A stretch of 64,000 nucleotides of DNA, from positions 1 to 64,000 of the forward strand of contig NZ_JAIVEM010000071.1 of assembly GCF_020404765.1 (NCBI RefSeq), in the 5' to 3' direction. The first letter of the stretch is position 1. Each line of letters opens with the position of its first letter. Of this stretch, positions 18,587 through 27,993 are shown in pieces. The notes under the pieces are model-generated. The model made no database searches. It had not been told where the DNA came from and saw nothing but the letters and a program-made list of their open reading frames with translations. The stretch comes from Paenibacillus sp. BJ-4 (lineage in GTDB: Bacteria > Bacillota > Bacilli > Paenibacillales > Paenibacillaceae). The position numbers were made by a program, and so were the translations under genes.

Positions 18587-19528
18587 TCATCCCTTTTTCC
18601 ATTGGTCTATGATGACATCACTAAGCGTCTCCATATACAGCGGATCACTGTTGAGTGAATCTATGCGCTGAAAACGCATATCCAGCTCCTTCGCCAAAGC
18701 CTGCGCTTCAATATCCAGATCGTATAGCACCTCTAAGTGATCGGATACGAAGCCAACCGGCGCAGCGAGTACATACTCTACCTGCTCTTCCCTGAGACTG
18801 TGCATGGTATCCAAAATATCAGGCCCCAGCCAAGGCTCTGCTGTGCGACCCGCGCTTTGCCACGTAAATTGCCAGTTGGTAATTCCCACCTTGTCCGCAA
18901 CAGCCTGCGAAGTAGCCATTAATTGCTCCACATAAGGATCACCCATAGCCACAATCCGCTCAGGCAAGCTATGCGCACTGAACAGAACACGAACCTCATC
19001 ACGTTTGGCCCCTGCTTCTTCAAAAAGCGCCAGCTTGGCATTCACACGCTCGGTGAGCGTCTTAATCAGCTTGGGATGAAGATGATAGCTCTCCACAAAA
19101 GATATGGCCAGATCCAGCTCCTGTGCCTTGGCCTGTGCACGCTTAATGTAAGTACCTACACTCATAACGGAATAATGCGGAGCCAGCACGACACCCACCG
19201 CTGTACGAATGCCATCCTGCACCATCGCTTCCACACCATCCTCAATAAACGGCTTGGCATGTTTGAGTCCCTGGTAACAAATAAATTCAATGTCCGGGTT
19301 GCGATTCTCCCGATTTAAGGTTTCTTGCAGATTTTGAACCTGGCGATCCGTATTCTGACGCAGTGGAAAAACACCGCCCACAATAGCTTCATAGCGGTCT
19401 TTTAATTCCTTTAACTGCTCCGGTGAGGGGGCATTACCGCGACGAATATGTGTATAATAGGCCTCGACCTGATCCAGACTCTCCGGCGTCCCGTAGGACA
19501 TAACCAGAACACCCACTTTGGTTTTCAT
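18587..19528 (-). CDS. hemH: Coproporphyrin ferrochelatase
   Basis: Inserts Fe2+ into coproporphyrin III to give coproheme. The 313-residue soluble enzyme starts VGVLVMSYGTPESLDQVEAY, typical of Bacillus HemH. The metal-ligand histidine lies in LAPHYSVMSVGTY, and the catalytic glutamate in GFVSDHLEVLYDLD. It is the middle gene of the late haem operon, 33 nt after hemE. HemQ (ChdC), needed to finish haem, is not in the window. Confidence 0.97.
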   Translation of the reverse strand: MKTKVGVLVMSYGTPESLDQVEAYYTHIRRGNAPSPEQLKELKDRYEAIVGGVFPLRQNTDRQVQNLQETLNRENRNPDIEFICYQGLKHAKPFIEDGVEAMVQDGIRTAVGVVLAPHYSVMSVGTYIKRAQAKAQELDLAISFVESYHLHPKLIKTLTERVNAKLALFEEAGAKRDEVRVLFSAHSLPERIVAMGDPYVEQLMATSQAVADKVGITNWQFTWQSAGRTAEPWLGPDILDTMHSLREEQVEYVLAAPVGFVSDHLEVLYDLDIEAQALAKELDMRFQRIDSLNSDPLYMETLSDVIIDQWKKG

Positions 19529-19561
19529 TTACAGATCACCCCTTGAATATTACTTAATGTA

Positions 19562-20608
19562 TTAATTCTTTGATATAACGGAGCGGGAATACTCGTGTAC
19601 ATATTCGGTAAGCTCTCTTAGCTTATCTAGCGAGGCTTCAGGAAATAACCCGTGACCCAGATTAAAAATATATCCTGGCTCCAGTATTCCTTCATCTACG
19701 ATTTTTTTTGCATACTGCTTGATCACATCTATTGGGGCAGTGAGCACATAAGGGTCCAGGTTTCCCTGCACACCAAAACCGTTCCCCAGACGACGACGTC
19801 CTTCAGGTATACTTACCCGCCAGTCCAGTCCAATCACATCGGCTTTTAACTCCCTTAAATGCGGGAGCAACTCACCGGAGCTTACACCTGGAAAATAAAT
19901 TTTAGGTACATTCAGATCGGACAACTCATGGAAAATACGTGTGATGGTCGGTAGGACAAAAGTTTGGAAATCATAAGGCGTAAGCGCGCCTACCCAGCTA
20001 TCAAACAATTGAAATGCCTTACCGCCGTTAGCGATATGGGCACGCACGTATGTAATCACCATATCCCCCAGCTTATCCATCAGACGATGCCATAGTTCAG
20101 GCTCTCCATACATCATCGCTTTGGTACGAATATATCCTTTAGATGGTCTTCCTTCTATTAAATAGCTCGCAATTGTAAAAGGTGCTCCAGCGAACGTGAT
20201 TAATGGCACTTTTAGCTCACGGTCCAAGATACGAATCGTTTCCAAAATATGACTCAGATCGCGTTCCACATCAATCGGGCGCAGGTTGTCTACATCCGCA
20301 GCTGACCGGATCGGATTTTCAATAACAGGGCCAATATTTTTAACAATATCAAAATCAACCCCAAGCGAGGCTACCGGATTCATAATATCAGAATATAAAA
20401 TAGCAGCGTCCACCCCAAGCTTGCGCACGGGCATTAAAGTCACTTCGGCGGCCAGCTCGGGCTGGCGGCAAATTTCTAGCAACGTATATTTTTCTTTAAT
20501 TTTGCGATACTCAGGGTCATACCTTCCGGCCTGCCGCATGTACCATACGGGAATATGATCCACAGCCTGCTTGCGGCAAGCGCGAATAAAGGTATCATTG
20601 TAGGTCAT
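19562..20608 (-). CDS. hemE: Uroporphyrinogen decarboxylase
   Basis: Removes four acetate carboxyls from uroporphyrinogen III to give coproporphyrinogen III. The family motif YMRQAGRYDPEYR occurs near residue 23, and LITFAGAPFTIASYLIEG and FNLGHGLFPE further on. The 348-residue length is standard. It is the first gene of hemE-hemH-hemY, with GGAGG ahead of the ATG; the promoter must lie in 20609-20760, divergent from the MFS gene. Confidence 0.98.
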   Translation of the reverse strand: MTYNDTFIRACRKQAVDHIPVWYMRQAGRYDPEYRKIKEKYTLLEICRQPELAAEVTLMPVRKLGVDAAILYSDIMNPVASLGVDFDIVKNIGPVIENPIRSAADVDNLRPIDVERDLSHILETIRILDRELKVPLITFAGAPFTIASYLIEGRPSKGYIRTKAMMYGEPELWHRLMDKLGDMVITYVRAHIANGGKAFQLFDSWVGALTPYDFQTFVLPTITRIFHELSDLNVPKIYFPGVSSGELLPHLRELKADVIGLDWRVSIPEGRRRLGNGFGVQGNLDPYVLTAPIDVIKQYAKKIVDEGILEPGYIFNLGHGLFPEASLDKLRELTEYVHEYSRSVISKN

Positions 20609-20839
20609 GACTTCAGCCTCCAGTTCGAATCATACATACTATATTTTATTATGCCCTTTTTCAAGAGTCGTAACAACCGCCGCTCTCGAACAAACCATGA
20701 CAAACCCATGACATTTGGATAAAGTTTCAATGAAGTGTGCTATACTAGAGGAATGGCTTTTTTAAAGCTCCGGGTAATTATATATGGATGAACATTTATT
20801 ACAACAGGATGAGAATGGCAGAAAGGAAGTGAGCGCACA

Positions 20840-22060
20840 TTGAAATCGTGGGAGACATGGAAAATCAACCTCATTGTGCTTTGGTTCGGTCAGTTTCTGG
20901 TCAATGCGGGTATTACAATGATAACTCCGTTCCTCGCCCTGTATCTGGCTCATGACCTCCATGTAAAGGGAGAGCACGATATCGGTCTATGGGCCGGAGT
21001 TATTTTTGCCGCTAACTTTTTGACCTCATTTATATTCCAGCCTTTGTGGGGCAAGCTGGCTGACCGATATGGGCGCAAGGTCATGCTGCTTCGCTCAGGC
21101 TTCGGTATGGCCCTAGTAATCGGATGCATGGGCTTGGTCACCCATCCTTGGCAACTGTTGGCACTTCGTCTGCTGAACGGTACCATTTCGGGCTTCAACC
21201 CAGCCTCCATTTCTCTGGTCTCGGGTACCACGCCTAAAGAGCGAACTGGATTCGCTATGGGCATTATGCAGTCTGGTCAAATGGCTGGTACGATTCTTGG
21301 CCCTCTGCTAGGTGGCTTTTTGGCTGACTGGGTCGGGTTCAGACCGATCTTTTACATTACAGGATCTCTTATTTTCCTCGCCTCTTTAATTGCAATGTTT
21401 CTGGTTAAAGAAAACTTCAGCAAAGCGGAAGCCGCACGCACTCCGCAAATTTCGGTACTTGCCGGGCTAAAGGAGCTAAGCCATACGCCTCAGCTTCCAG
21501 CTTTGTTTACTGTAACCTTCCTGCTCCAGTTTGCCATGATCAGCACAGTATCACTACTACCGTTGTATGTGCAGAAGCTATATGGCTCCGCAGAAGGCAT
21601 CGCACTGATTGCCGGGTTTGTTACGGCCATTACCGGCGTATCCAATATGGTGGCTGCACCGCTGCTTGGAAGATTGAGTGACCAGGTAGGAGCGCACAAA
21701 ATTTTGACCATCTCCCTGCTGGGAACAGCAGTTATGCTCATTCCACAGGCATTTGTCAATGAAGTTTGGCAACTTGTCATTATCCGCTTTTTCATGGGTG
21801 TGTTTATGGGCGGTCTGTTACCCAGTGTAAATGCGCTGATTCGCACGTATACACCGGAAGGTATGGAAAGTCGCTCTTTCGGCTTCAATACTAGCTCGCT
21901 TGCACTAGGGAATATGCTGGGAGCTGTCATTGGTGGGGTACTGTCTGGGTTTATCGGTATCGAAGGATTGTTCATCATGTCAGGCGCCCTACTGATCGTC
22001 AACATCATCTGGGTACGTATGAAGCTTTATAATCATAAGACCACGCATGATTTCAGGTAA
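20840..22060 (+). CDS. MFS transporter, multidrug/sugar exporter type
   Basis: This 406-residue major facilitator has 12 membrane segments. Motif A between helices 2 and 3 is GKLADRYGRKVMLL, and the antiporter-type motif C resembles MQSGQMAGTILGPLLGGFLA, as in drug:H+ antiporters. The start is a TTG at 20840 after AGGAAGTGAG. Resembles Bacillus multidrug resistance MFS proteins (Blt/NorA-like), but the substrate is unknown. It is transcribed divergently from hemE, and a strong terminator follows. Confidence 0.92.
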   Translation: MKSWETWKINLIVLWFGQFLVNAGITMITPFLALYLAHDLHVKGEHDIGLWAGVIFAANFLTSFIFQPLWGKLADRYGRKVMLLRSGFGMALVIGCMGLVTHPWQLLALRLLNGTISGFNPASISLVSGTTPKERTGFAMGIMQSGQMAGTILGPLLGGFLADWVGFRPIFYITGSLIFLASLIAMFLVKENFSKAEAARTPQISVLAGLKELSHTPQLPALFTVTFLLQFAMISTVSLLPLYVQKLYGSAEGIALIAGFVTAITGVSNMVAAPLLGRLSDQVGAHKILTISLLGTAVMLIPQAFVNEVWQLVIIRFFMGVFMGGLLPSVNALIRTYTPEGMESRSFGFNTSSLALGNMLGAVIGGVLSGFIGIEGLFIMSGALLIVNIIWVRMKLYNHKTTHDFR

Positions 22061-22097
22061 GACAACCCTCCGGTGGGATTAGAATTACGGTACAGAG

Positions 22098-22140
22098 AAG
22101 AACCTCCCTCCACGTTGCTGTGGACAAGGAGGTTCTTTTT
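22098..22140. terminator. Bidirectional terminator between MFS and O-methyltransferase genes
   Basis: AGAACCTCC pairs with GGAGGTTCTTTTT, with an inner CCAC/GTGG pair. It serves the MFS gene and possibly the convergent methyltransferase gene. Confidence 0.85.
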
Positions 22141-22169
22141 GTGCAGCTATAGAGATGGGAGGCTGTGTG

Positions 22170-22814
22170 CTATTTTACTCTCGCTAGTGCTAAACCATCA
22201 TAGGCTGGCAAAAGCGTACTGACCAGACGCGGATCTGTAGCGATCGTTTCATTAAAGCGTCTCACGGCCTGTACGGCAGGACCGTTTTTATCTGTATTCA
22301 GCGTACGTCCACGAAGGAAACAGTTATCGCCGGCAATAATGGCACCCGGCTTCGCCAGAGCAATTGCATATTCCAAATATACCGGGTAATTCTCCTTATC
22401 CGCGTCAATGAAAAAAAAGTCAAAGGTTCGTCCCTCTTCCTGAAGTGCCTGCAAACTGTCCGCTGCAGGTCCAATACGATATTCAACACAATCACCGTAA
22501 CCGTTGTTCTTCATATGCTTATGTGCAAGTAGCGCATAAGCTTCTTTCAGCTCCAAGGATACAATTCGTCCCTTTTCCCCCAGCCCACGAGCCAGACATA
22601 ATCCGCTGTATCCGCCCAGTGCGCCAATTTCCAATACCTCTTGTGCGCCGGACACCTCAATTAAAAAAGTCAGTAGCTTGCCGTAGGGATGGGCAACCGA
22701 TACCTCAGGCATCCCCTCTCCAATGATGGCCTCCCTGATGCCGCGCAGCGCTTCATCCTCCTGCACCAGTTGGTCTACATATTGTTCAGGCGTCATATTC
22801 GGTGTAATTTTCAT
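22170..22814 (-). CDS. O-methyltransferase, YrrM type
   Basis: A 214-residue class I SAM-dependent O-methyltransferase of the catechol/caffeoyl-CoA O-methyltransferase-like family (PF01596). The SAM-binding motif VLEIGALGGYSGLCLARGL and the metal-binding FDFFFIDADKENYPVY segment are present. A GAAGGAGAGAT site precedes the ATG. Bacterial members such as TrmR (YrrM) methylate tRNA hydroxyuridine; others act on phenolics. The single-gene context does not decide between these. Confidence 0.9.
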   Translation of the reverse strand: MKITPNMTPEQYVDQLVQEDEALRGIREAIIGEGMPEVSVAHPYGKLLTFLIEVSGAQEVLEIGALGGYSGLCLARGLGEKGRIVSLELKEAYALLAHKHMKNNGYGDCVEYRIGPAADSLQALQEEGRTFDFFFIDADKENYPVYLEYAIALAKPGAIIAGDNCFLRGRTLNTDKNGPAVQAVRRFNETIATDPRLVSTLLPAYDGLALARVK

Positions 22815-22985
22815 GTTTCATCTCTCCTTCTTGCTTTTATCATAACGCAGGTTGAACACAGTGTCCTTCGTAAATGATTTGTCTGAATGATTTGCCTGAT
22901 TAATTTGTCTCTTTGTGTACAATGACCTATACTATAGGGATTGAACCAAGCTTACATGATTATGGGGACGGAGTGAATACGTTTA

Positions 22986-24146
22986 ATGACTCAACTGCAA
23001 CTAATTGCAACTGCGCCGATGGGACTTGAAGCCGTCGTGGCCCGGGAGCTCAGAGAACTCGGGTATGAGAATCTGACCGTCGAGAATGGCCGCGTCGTTT
23101 TTTCTGGAGATTATATGGATATATGTCGATGTAATCTGTGGCTTCGCACATCAGATCGCGTTCTTATTAAAATGGGTGAATTTGCCGCAACTACCTTCGA
23201 CGAGCTGTTCGAGGGCACCAAAGCATTGCCATGGCAGGATTGGATTCCTGTAGATGGTGAGTTTCCCGTGGAGGGACGTTCGCACAAATCACAGCTTAGT
23301 AGCGTACCAGCCTGTCAGGGAATCGTCAAGAAGGCCATTGTAGAAAAGCTCAAGGAAACCTACCACACAGATTGGTTTGCCGAGGACGGCCCTCGTTACG
23401 TCATTGAGGTCATTCTATTGAATGATCGTGCATTGCTGACGCTTGATACGACTGGGCCAGGGCTGCACAAACGCGGCTACCGCAAACTTGTTACAGAGGC
23501 CCCTCTCAAAGAGACGATGGCTTCTGCTCTTATTCAGCTTAGCCGCTGGAGCCCGGATCGACCCTTCTACGACCCGTGCTGCGGTTCTGGTACTTTATTG
23601 GTCGAAGCCGCCATGCAAGCCTGGAATATTGCGCCAGGTCTGAGACGCACCTTTAATTCCGAAAACTGGCCTGTCCTTGGCAAAGAATTATGGAATCAAG
23701 CTCGCGACGAGGCGATGGATTTGACCCGCGATGATATTCCTTTTGAGATCGCAGGCAGCGATATTGACCCAAGTGCCATCGAAGTTGCTGAGGCGGCTGT
23801 GAAAGCTGCAGGCTTCGCTAAAGACATCTCACTGAAGGTGATGCCTGCAAGCAAGGTCAGACTCGAGGGCCAATATGGTGTGATGATTACCAACCCACCT
23901 TATGGCGAAAGACTGAGCGAGCAACCCGAAGTGGAAAAGCTGATTCGTACACTCGCACGCACGGCAGCCGAAATGAAGACCTGGTCCTTCTTTGCCATCA
24001 GCTCCACCAAGCAATTTGAGCATTATTGGGGCCGCAAGGCGGACAAGCGCCGCAAGCTGTTTAACGGCCGGATTGAATGCCAATACTATCAGTATCTAGG
24101 CCCTCTACCTCCGCGTCGCAAAGATATTTCGCCGTCACAGTCCTAA
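22986..24146 (+). CDS. THUMP-domain class I SAM-dependent RNA methyltransferase (YpsC/RlmL-like)
   Basis: The N-terminal part (about residues 1-150) is a ferredoxin-like/THUMP RNA-binding module starting LQLIATAPMGLEAVVARELR. The C-terminal part is an N2-guanine methyltransferase domain with DPCCGSGTLLVEAAM, GSDIDPSAIEVA and the catalytic MITNPPYGERLSE. It resembles Bacillus YpsC and the N-terminal half of E. coli RlmL, which makes m2G2445 in 23S rRNA. ATG 22986 follows GGAG by 12 nt. It is a single gene with a stable hairpin after it. Confidence 0.93.
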   Translation: MTQLQLIATAPMGLEAVVARELRELGYENLTVENGRVVFSGDYMDICRCNLWLRTSDRVLIKMGEFAATTFDELFEGTKALPWQDWIPVDGEFPVEGRSHKSQLSSVPACQGIVKKAIVEKLKETYHTDWFAEDGPRYVIEVILLNDRALLTLDTTGPGLHKRGYRKLVTEAPLKETMASALIQLSRWSPDRPFYDPCCGSGTLLVEAAMQAWNIAPGLRRTFNSENWPVLGKELWNQARDEAMDLTRDDIPFEIAGSDIDPSAIEVAEAAVKAAGFAKDISLKVMPASKVRLEGQYGVMITNPPYGERLSEQPEVEKLIRTLARTAAEMKTWSFFAISSTKQFEHYWGRKADKRRKLFNGRIECQYYQYLGPLPPRRKDISPSQS

Positions 24147-24158
24147 ATAGATGAAGTT

Positions 24159-24200
24159 CAGGCCAGGAAACGAACTCTCCGTTCGACTCCTGGCCTGGTT
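24159..24200 (+). terminator. Stem-loop after the RNA methyltransferase gene
   Basis: CAGGCCAGGA at 24159-24168 pairs perfectly with TCCTGGCCTG at 24188-24197, with an inner GAAC/GTTC pair. The T-tract is poor (GTTTGTG). Confidence 0.65.
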
Positions 24201-24384
24201 TGTGCTTGCTCAGCCTAATAAATTGTACCGCTGCATCTATGACCGAAAGGAAAATGCTGTATTTTCTTTACTAAATCATTGAAATGCGCCAGATGAGCGC
24301 TATAATTATTAAAGGCATTTCGGTTTTAACATTACGTTAATCTATAGTTTATACTAGCCGAACATTTCTGCCGGAGGGGGTAAA

Positions 24385-26367
24385 GTGTTGGTTATTCGCA
24401 CGGCCAGTGCAAGTCGCACTGGTAACATGTTCAGCAGATTACTGCTGTCCCGATATTTCGGGTTGGGGCTGTTTTTTGTACTTATGATTGGCAAGCTCGT
24501 ATTGATTCACTATAACCTGCATGCCCAAAATATTGATATGAATCCGCTGGATTATGTCATCGCAATGGGTTCACTCTTGCTTGTGAGTTTCTGGACCTTG
24601 TGGCTACCAAGTCGCGGACGTCTGGTTGCGCTGGTGGTGCTCGATATTTTGCTCACCGCGCTCATTTATTCCGACATGGTTTATTATCGGTATTTTCAGG
24701 ATTTCATTACGATTCCCGTCTTGCTTCAAGCCGGACAAGTTGATTCTCTGGGGGGAAGCATCGCATCCCTGATGTACTGGTGGGATATTTTCTTTTTTGC
24801 AGACTGGATTCTGTTCATTCCATATCTGATATTCGTGGCTTCCTTGCGGCGTCGGTATACAACACCTGATCCTTACGTGGAAACGTCCCGAAGCTCGCTC
24901 ACCAAGAGATTCCTGCTTCGCTTCTCCAAAGGCGCATTGGCCTTCCTAATCGGCTACATCCTCACCTTTGGACCGATCAAATATTATACCTCAACCTGGG
25001 CAACCGGCATATTTGTCGGTAATTGGTGGTCAATGGCCTTGTACAATGTAACCGGATTGATCGGATTTCATGGATATGATGTCTACCGCTATGGTCAGGA
25101 TCATCTTGGAACCCAGCCTACATTGGCTCAAGCGGAATCCGACAAGGACAAGCAATGGTTTAATCAACACCAGAAGCTGCTTCAGGTGAAAAATGATCTG
25201 TCCGGCAAGTATAAGGGCAAAAATGTGATGGTCATTCAGGCTGAAGCGTTCATGAACTTTTTTATCGGCAAAGAGATCAACGGTCAAGCGATTACGCCTA
25301 ACTTTGACAAGCTGATGAAGGAAAGTATGTATTTCAACAATTATTTTCACCAAACTGCACAGGGCCGTACCTCGGACGCGGACTTTTCTACACACGCTTC
25401 ACTACATCCGCTACCTACGGGTTCAGTATTTATCCGTTATGCAGACCACAAATTCGATACATTGCCTTCTATTTTGAAGGATACTGGCTACAGTCCAAAT
25501 GCGTTTCACGTATACGACAGCAGCTTCTGGAACCGCTACACGATGTATAAGGCGATGAACTATGATAAGTTCTACAGTAAAAAAGATTTTAAAATAGATG
25601 AGCCACTGGGCTGGTCACTGGGAGACAAATCCTTCTTCCGCCAAACGCTCAATGATCTCACTTCCGAAGTCAAACAACCGTTCTATGCCTATATGGTTGG
25701 TATTTCCAGCCACCATCCGTACAACCTGTCCCCTGACGCAGTAGATCTGGATGTCGGCGAGTTCGAAGGTACGATGTTCGGAGACTATCTAAAATCCGTC
25801 CATTATGTAGATGAAGCATTGGGCGAACTGGTTGATCAAATGAAGAAGGACGGTTTGTGGGACAATACGGTCCTGATGTTCTACGGAGATCATGACAATT
25901 CCATTAAAGATAAGACACTGTATGAAAAGTTTTTGGGCAAGCCACTCACAGACTTGGATATGCAAAAGATCATGAACCAGGTGCCGTTGCTTGTGCATCT
26001 TCCTGACAGTAGTCATGCGGGAACCTATACAGAACCGGCAGGCCAACTGGATTTGACGCCTTCTGTGATGCATCTGCTCGGAATTTCTACCAAACCCTAT
26101 CATTTTATGGGGAACGATCTGTTTAGCGGAAAGCCGCGCATGGTTGTGCTGCGCACTGGTGCCTTCACGGACGGTCGAGTATACTACATTCCATCTGAGG
26201 ATGGCATGTTCTCCAAGGGAACCTGTTACAACCTATCTACAGGCCAGCCTACGGATGTGAATGCCTGCGGACCGGGATATACTGAAGCTCTCAATCGGTT
26301 GAACATCTCCGATCAGGTCATCACGTACGACCTCATTCGCCAGTGGGAATCACAAACGAATAAGTGA
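24385..26367 (+). CDS. LTA synthase family protein (sulfatase-like phosphoglycerol transferase)
   Basis: This 660-residue membrane protein has about five N-terminal helices (residues 15-230), then an extracellular sulfatase-fold domain. It would polymerise glycerol phosphate from phosphatidylglycerol onto a glycolipid anchor. The metal- and phosphate-binding region (NVMVIQAEAFMNFFIG) and the nucleophile threonine in QTAQGRTSDADFSTHA are present, as is the GDHDNSIKD metal site. GTG 24385 follows GGAGGGGG. Whether it acts as LtaS, as a primase (YvgJ) or as YfnI/YqgS cannot be said. Confidence 0.92.
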   Translation: MLVIRTASASRTGNMFSRLLLSRYFGLGLFFVLMIGKLVLIHYNLHAQNIDMNPLDYVIAMGSLLLVSFWTLWLPSRGRLVALVVLDILLTALIYSDMVYYRYFQDFITIPVLLQAGQVDSLGGSIASLMYWWDIFFFADWILFIPYLIFVASLRRRYTTPDPYVETSRSSLTKRFLLRFSKGALAFLIGYILTFGPIKYYTSTWATGIFVGNWWSMALYNVTGLIGFHGYDVYRYGQDHLGTQPTLAQAESDKDKQWFNQHQKLLQVKNDLSGKYKGKNVMVIQAEAFMNFFIGKEINGQAITPNFDKLMKESMYFNNYFHQTAQGRTSDADFSTHASLHPLPTGSVFIRYADHKFDTLPSILKDTGYSPNAFHVYDSSFWNRYTMYKAMNYDKFYSKKDFKIDEPLGWSLGDKSFFRQTLNDLTSEVKQPFYAYMVGISSHHPYNLSPDAVDLDVGEFEGTMFGDYLKSVHYVDEALGELVDQMKKDGLWDNTVLMFYGDHDNSIKDKTLYEKFLGKPLTDLDMQKIMNQVPLLVHLPDSSHAGTYTEPAGQLDLTPSVMHLLGISTKPYHFMGNDLFSGKPRMVVLRTGAFTDGRVYYIPSEDGMFSKGTCYNLSTGQPTDVNACGPGYTEALNRLNISDQVITYDLIRQWESQTNK

Positions 26368-26373
26368 CGAGGG

Positions 26374-26431
26374 AAAACAAAAATCCCGATCAATCAGCCT
26401 GTAAGTGCTGTTGATCGGGATTTTTGTTTTC
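26374..26431. terminator. Bidirectional terminator after the LTA synthase-like gene
   Basis: A near-perfect stem of AAAACAAAAATCCCGATCAA against its complement at 26411-26431, giving T-rich ends on both strands. Confidence 0.9.
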
Positions 26432-26469
26432 ACAGTCGCTAGACTACGCACACTTGCAATGACGAATGC

Positions 26470-26739
26470 TTAGGAACGCAACGTCTTTTTCGCCTGTTCA
26501 AGCCGCCCTACCTCTTCACCTAGCATTTCCTCAGCAACTTCCACTGCATCGTCACCAAGACTATCTTTCGCCTGCTCTATGGCATTCTCCGCATGAGTGC
26601 GAGACTGCTCCGCCTGCTCAATCAATTGCTCAGCCGGATGCGACAATGCCTGAGACACGGCATTGTGGAGCTTGTCCACCGCGTTTTGCGTTTGAGCCTC
26701 GACACTGTGATCGTCGAGATTGGAATCATACTGGGCCAT
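26470..26739 (-). CDS. Small acidic helical protein
   Basis: I do not recognise this 89-residue protein. It is almost entirely predicted helix, rich in Ala, Glu, Gln and His (DKLHNAVSQALSHPAEQLIE, HAENAIEQAKDSLGDDAVEV), with no cysteine, membrane segment or signal peptide. This pattern suggests a coiled-coil or a small stress or spore-associated protein. AAGGAGGAGT precedes the ATG, so translation is likely. It is separated from the LTA synthase-like gene by the shared terminator. Confidence 0.65.
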   Translation of the reverse strand: MAQYDSNLDDHSVEAQTQNAVDKLHNAVSQALSHPAEQLIEQAEQSRTHAENAIEQAKDSLGDDAVEVAEEMLGEEVGRLEQAKKTLRS

Positions 26740-26833
26740 GAGTCACTCCTCCTTCTGCGCAGTGGTCTACACCCATTAGCATGGATCAGAAGAAGGGGAA
26801 CTATGCAAAAAGTTGTGAATGCTGTGCACCGAG

Positions 26834-27055
26834 CTATTTTATAAAACGCGCAGCCTTTTCCAAGACTTCATCCTCTGTAGCCGCACTCACATAACGTCCG
26901 TTCACATACACAAACGCCCGTTTCCCACAAGGACCGCAATACGATTTGCAGCCGATTTTGATCTCGGCATCCGGTGCCATTTTTTGTAATTTTGGCAAGA
27001 TCGTTTTCAAGCGAATATGATTACATTCATCACATACGCGAATATCATTGGCCAT
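26834..27055 (-). CDS. yuzB: DUF1450 family protein, YuzB-like
   Basis: This 73-residue protein matches DUF1450 (Bacillus YuzB), small proteins with a thioredoxin-like-ferredoxin cysteine pattern. Visible are VCDECNH near the start and GCKSYCGPCGKRAFVYVNG in the middle, five cysteines in all. A redox or metal role is plausible but unproven. GGAGGGAT precedes the ATG. It lies 23 nt after a HesB/IscA-fold gene on the same strand, so the two are probably co-transcribed. Confidence 0.88.
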   Translation of the reverse strand: MANDIRVCDECNHIRLKTILPKLQKMAPDAEIKIGCKSYCGPCGKRAFVYVNGRYVSAATEDEVLEKAARFIK

Positions 27056-27078
27056 ATGTCATCCCTCCGTGCTCCGGC

Positions 27079-27381
27079 CTAGTGGTCGCCGTGATTACCT
27101 TGGGAAGGGTTAGTAATGACAAATCCTTCTTCGGGGAAGTACAAGTAATCAATTTTCACACCATCCAGCAGTGGCTGACCGGTTTCCAAAATAACATCGA
27201 TACCTTTATCCGTAGATACTACAGTATCTGTTTCTTTAGGCGTGTCCAAATCAAGCCCGTAATGAGCATGATCTCCGTGAGCATGAGTAATGACAACACG
27301 CAGGCTCTTTCCCTGGTTCTCTGCCTTATCCAGTTCAAGCTTCAATACTTTAGCTGCGTTACGAGTAATTTTGCAATTCAT
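27079..27381 (-). CDS. HesB/IscA-fold protein with histidines at the cysteine positions
   Basis: The 100-residue sequence follows the IscA/HesB fold: start ITRNAAKVLKLEL, central LRVVITHAHGDHAHYGLDLD, then LLDGVKIDYLYFPEEGFVITNP. In true A-type carriers the centre reads GCSG and the end CGCG; here these are HGDHAH and GNHGDH, and the only cysteine is residue 3. It is therefore unlikely to carry an Fe-S cluster in the usual way and may bind another metal through histidine. It lies upstream of yuzB in what looks like a two-gene unit. AGGAGATG precedes the ATG. Confidence 0.82.
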   Translation of the reverse strand: MNCKITRNAAKVLKLELDKAENQGKSLRVVITHAHGDHAHYGLDLDTPKETDTVVSTDKGIDVILETGQPLLDGVKIDYLYFPEEGFVITNPSQGNHGDH

Positions 27382-27590
27382 GTAACTTCATCTCCTTCAT
27401 ATTCATTAAATGAAATGTGGCCTTTGGGATACCAATCACACCACACAACCTAGCAGGTAAAATCAACAACTACAAATGATTAGCCTCTATCTCAAAGAGA
27501 AATAGGTAAATGGCAGCATAACAAAAGTCAATATTCCTATTGTAAAGAAAATCGCGTAAAATCGCAATCACGAAATTCATAAGTTTACGT

Positions 27591-27857
27591 CTACCGAACA
27601 CGTACATGCTGCTTTTCAAGCACGCCGGGATACTTACGTTCGGCACGGGTTACAAACCAATTCATGAGCAGCAGCGTCACCCCAATGTCATCGATGGGCA
27701 TAAAGGGCATAACATCAGGCAGCACCCAATAAAGCAACACAGGAACGGCAAAAAGTAATTTTTCACTCCAAGGAATCTTCGAAGTTGTAATCAACCGGGG
27801 CATACGCCGAAATACATGAGACCATTGACGGAGAGACAGTAATCTTTTCCACTTCAT
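27591..27857 (-). CDS. DUF1232 (YkvA-like) membrane protein
   Basis: An 88-residue small membrane protein of the DUF1232 family. The characteristic block LPDVMPFMPIDDIGVTLLLM lies in its second half, between two hydrophobic stretches. Function is unknown. A GAGTG site lies ahead of the ATG. The 210 nt between this gene and the HesB-like gene to its left hold nothing I can identify. Confidence 0.85.
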   Translation of the reverse strand: MKWKRLLSLRQWSHVFRRMPRLITTSKIPWSEKLLFAVPVLLYWVLPDVMPFMPIDDIGVTLLLMNWFVTRAERKYPGVLEKQHVRVR

Positions 27858-27915
27858 AGGTTGTTCACTCCATTTCCAATGCTCCTAAGTATATTTACCC
27901 GTTAAAGGGATACAT

Positions 27916-27945
27916 AAAAAGGAACACTTTATTCGAACGTGTTCC
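27916..27945 (-). terminator. Terminator of the LysM-M14 peptidase gene
   Basis: GGAACAC/GTGTTCC stem with TTTTT following on the minus strand. Confidence 0.8.
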
Positions 27946-27993
27946 CCCTACATACGTACGAATGAATCATTACGTTTCAGATGGCTTAGTCTT

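Noticed and set aside
24171..24185. LexA-like CGAAC..GTTCG
   Set aside because: Spacer is 5 rather than 4 bases and the site forms the centre of a hairpin after a gene.
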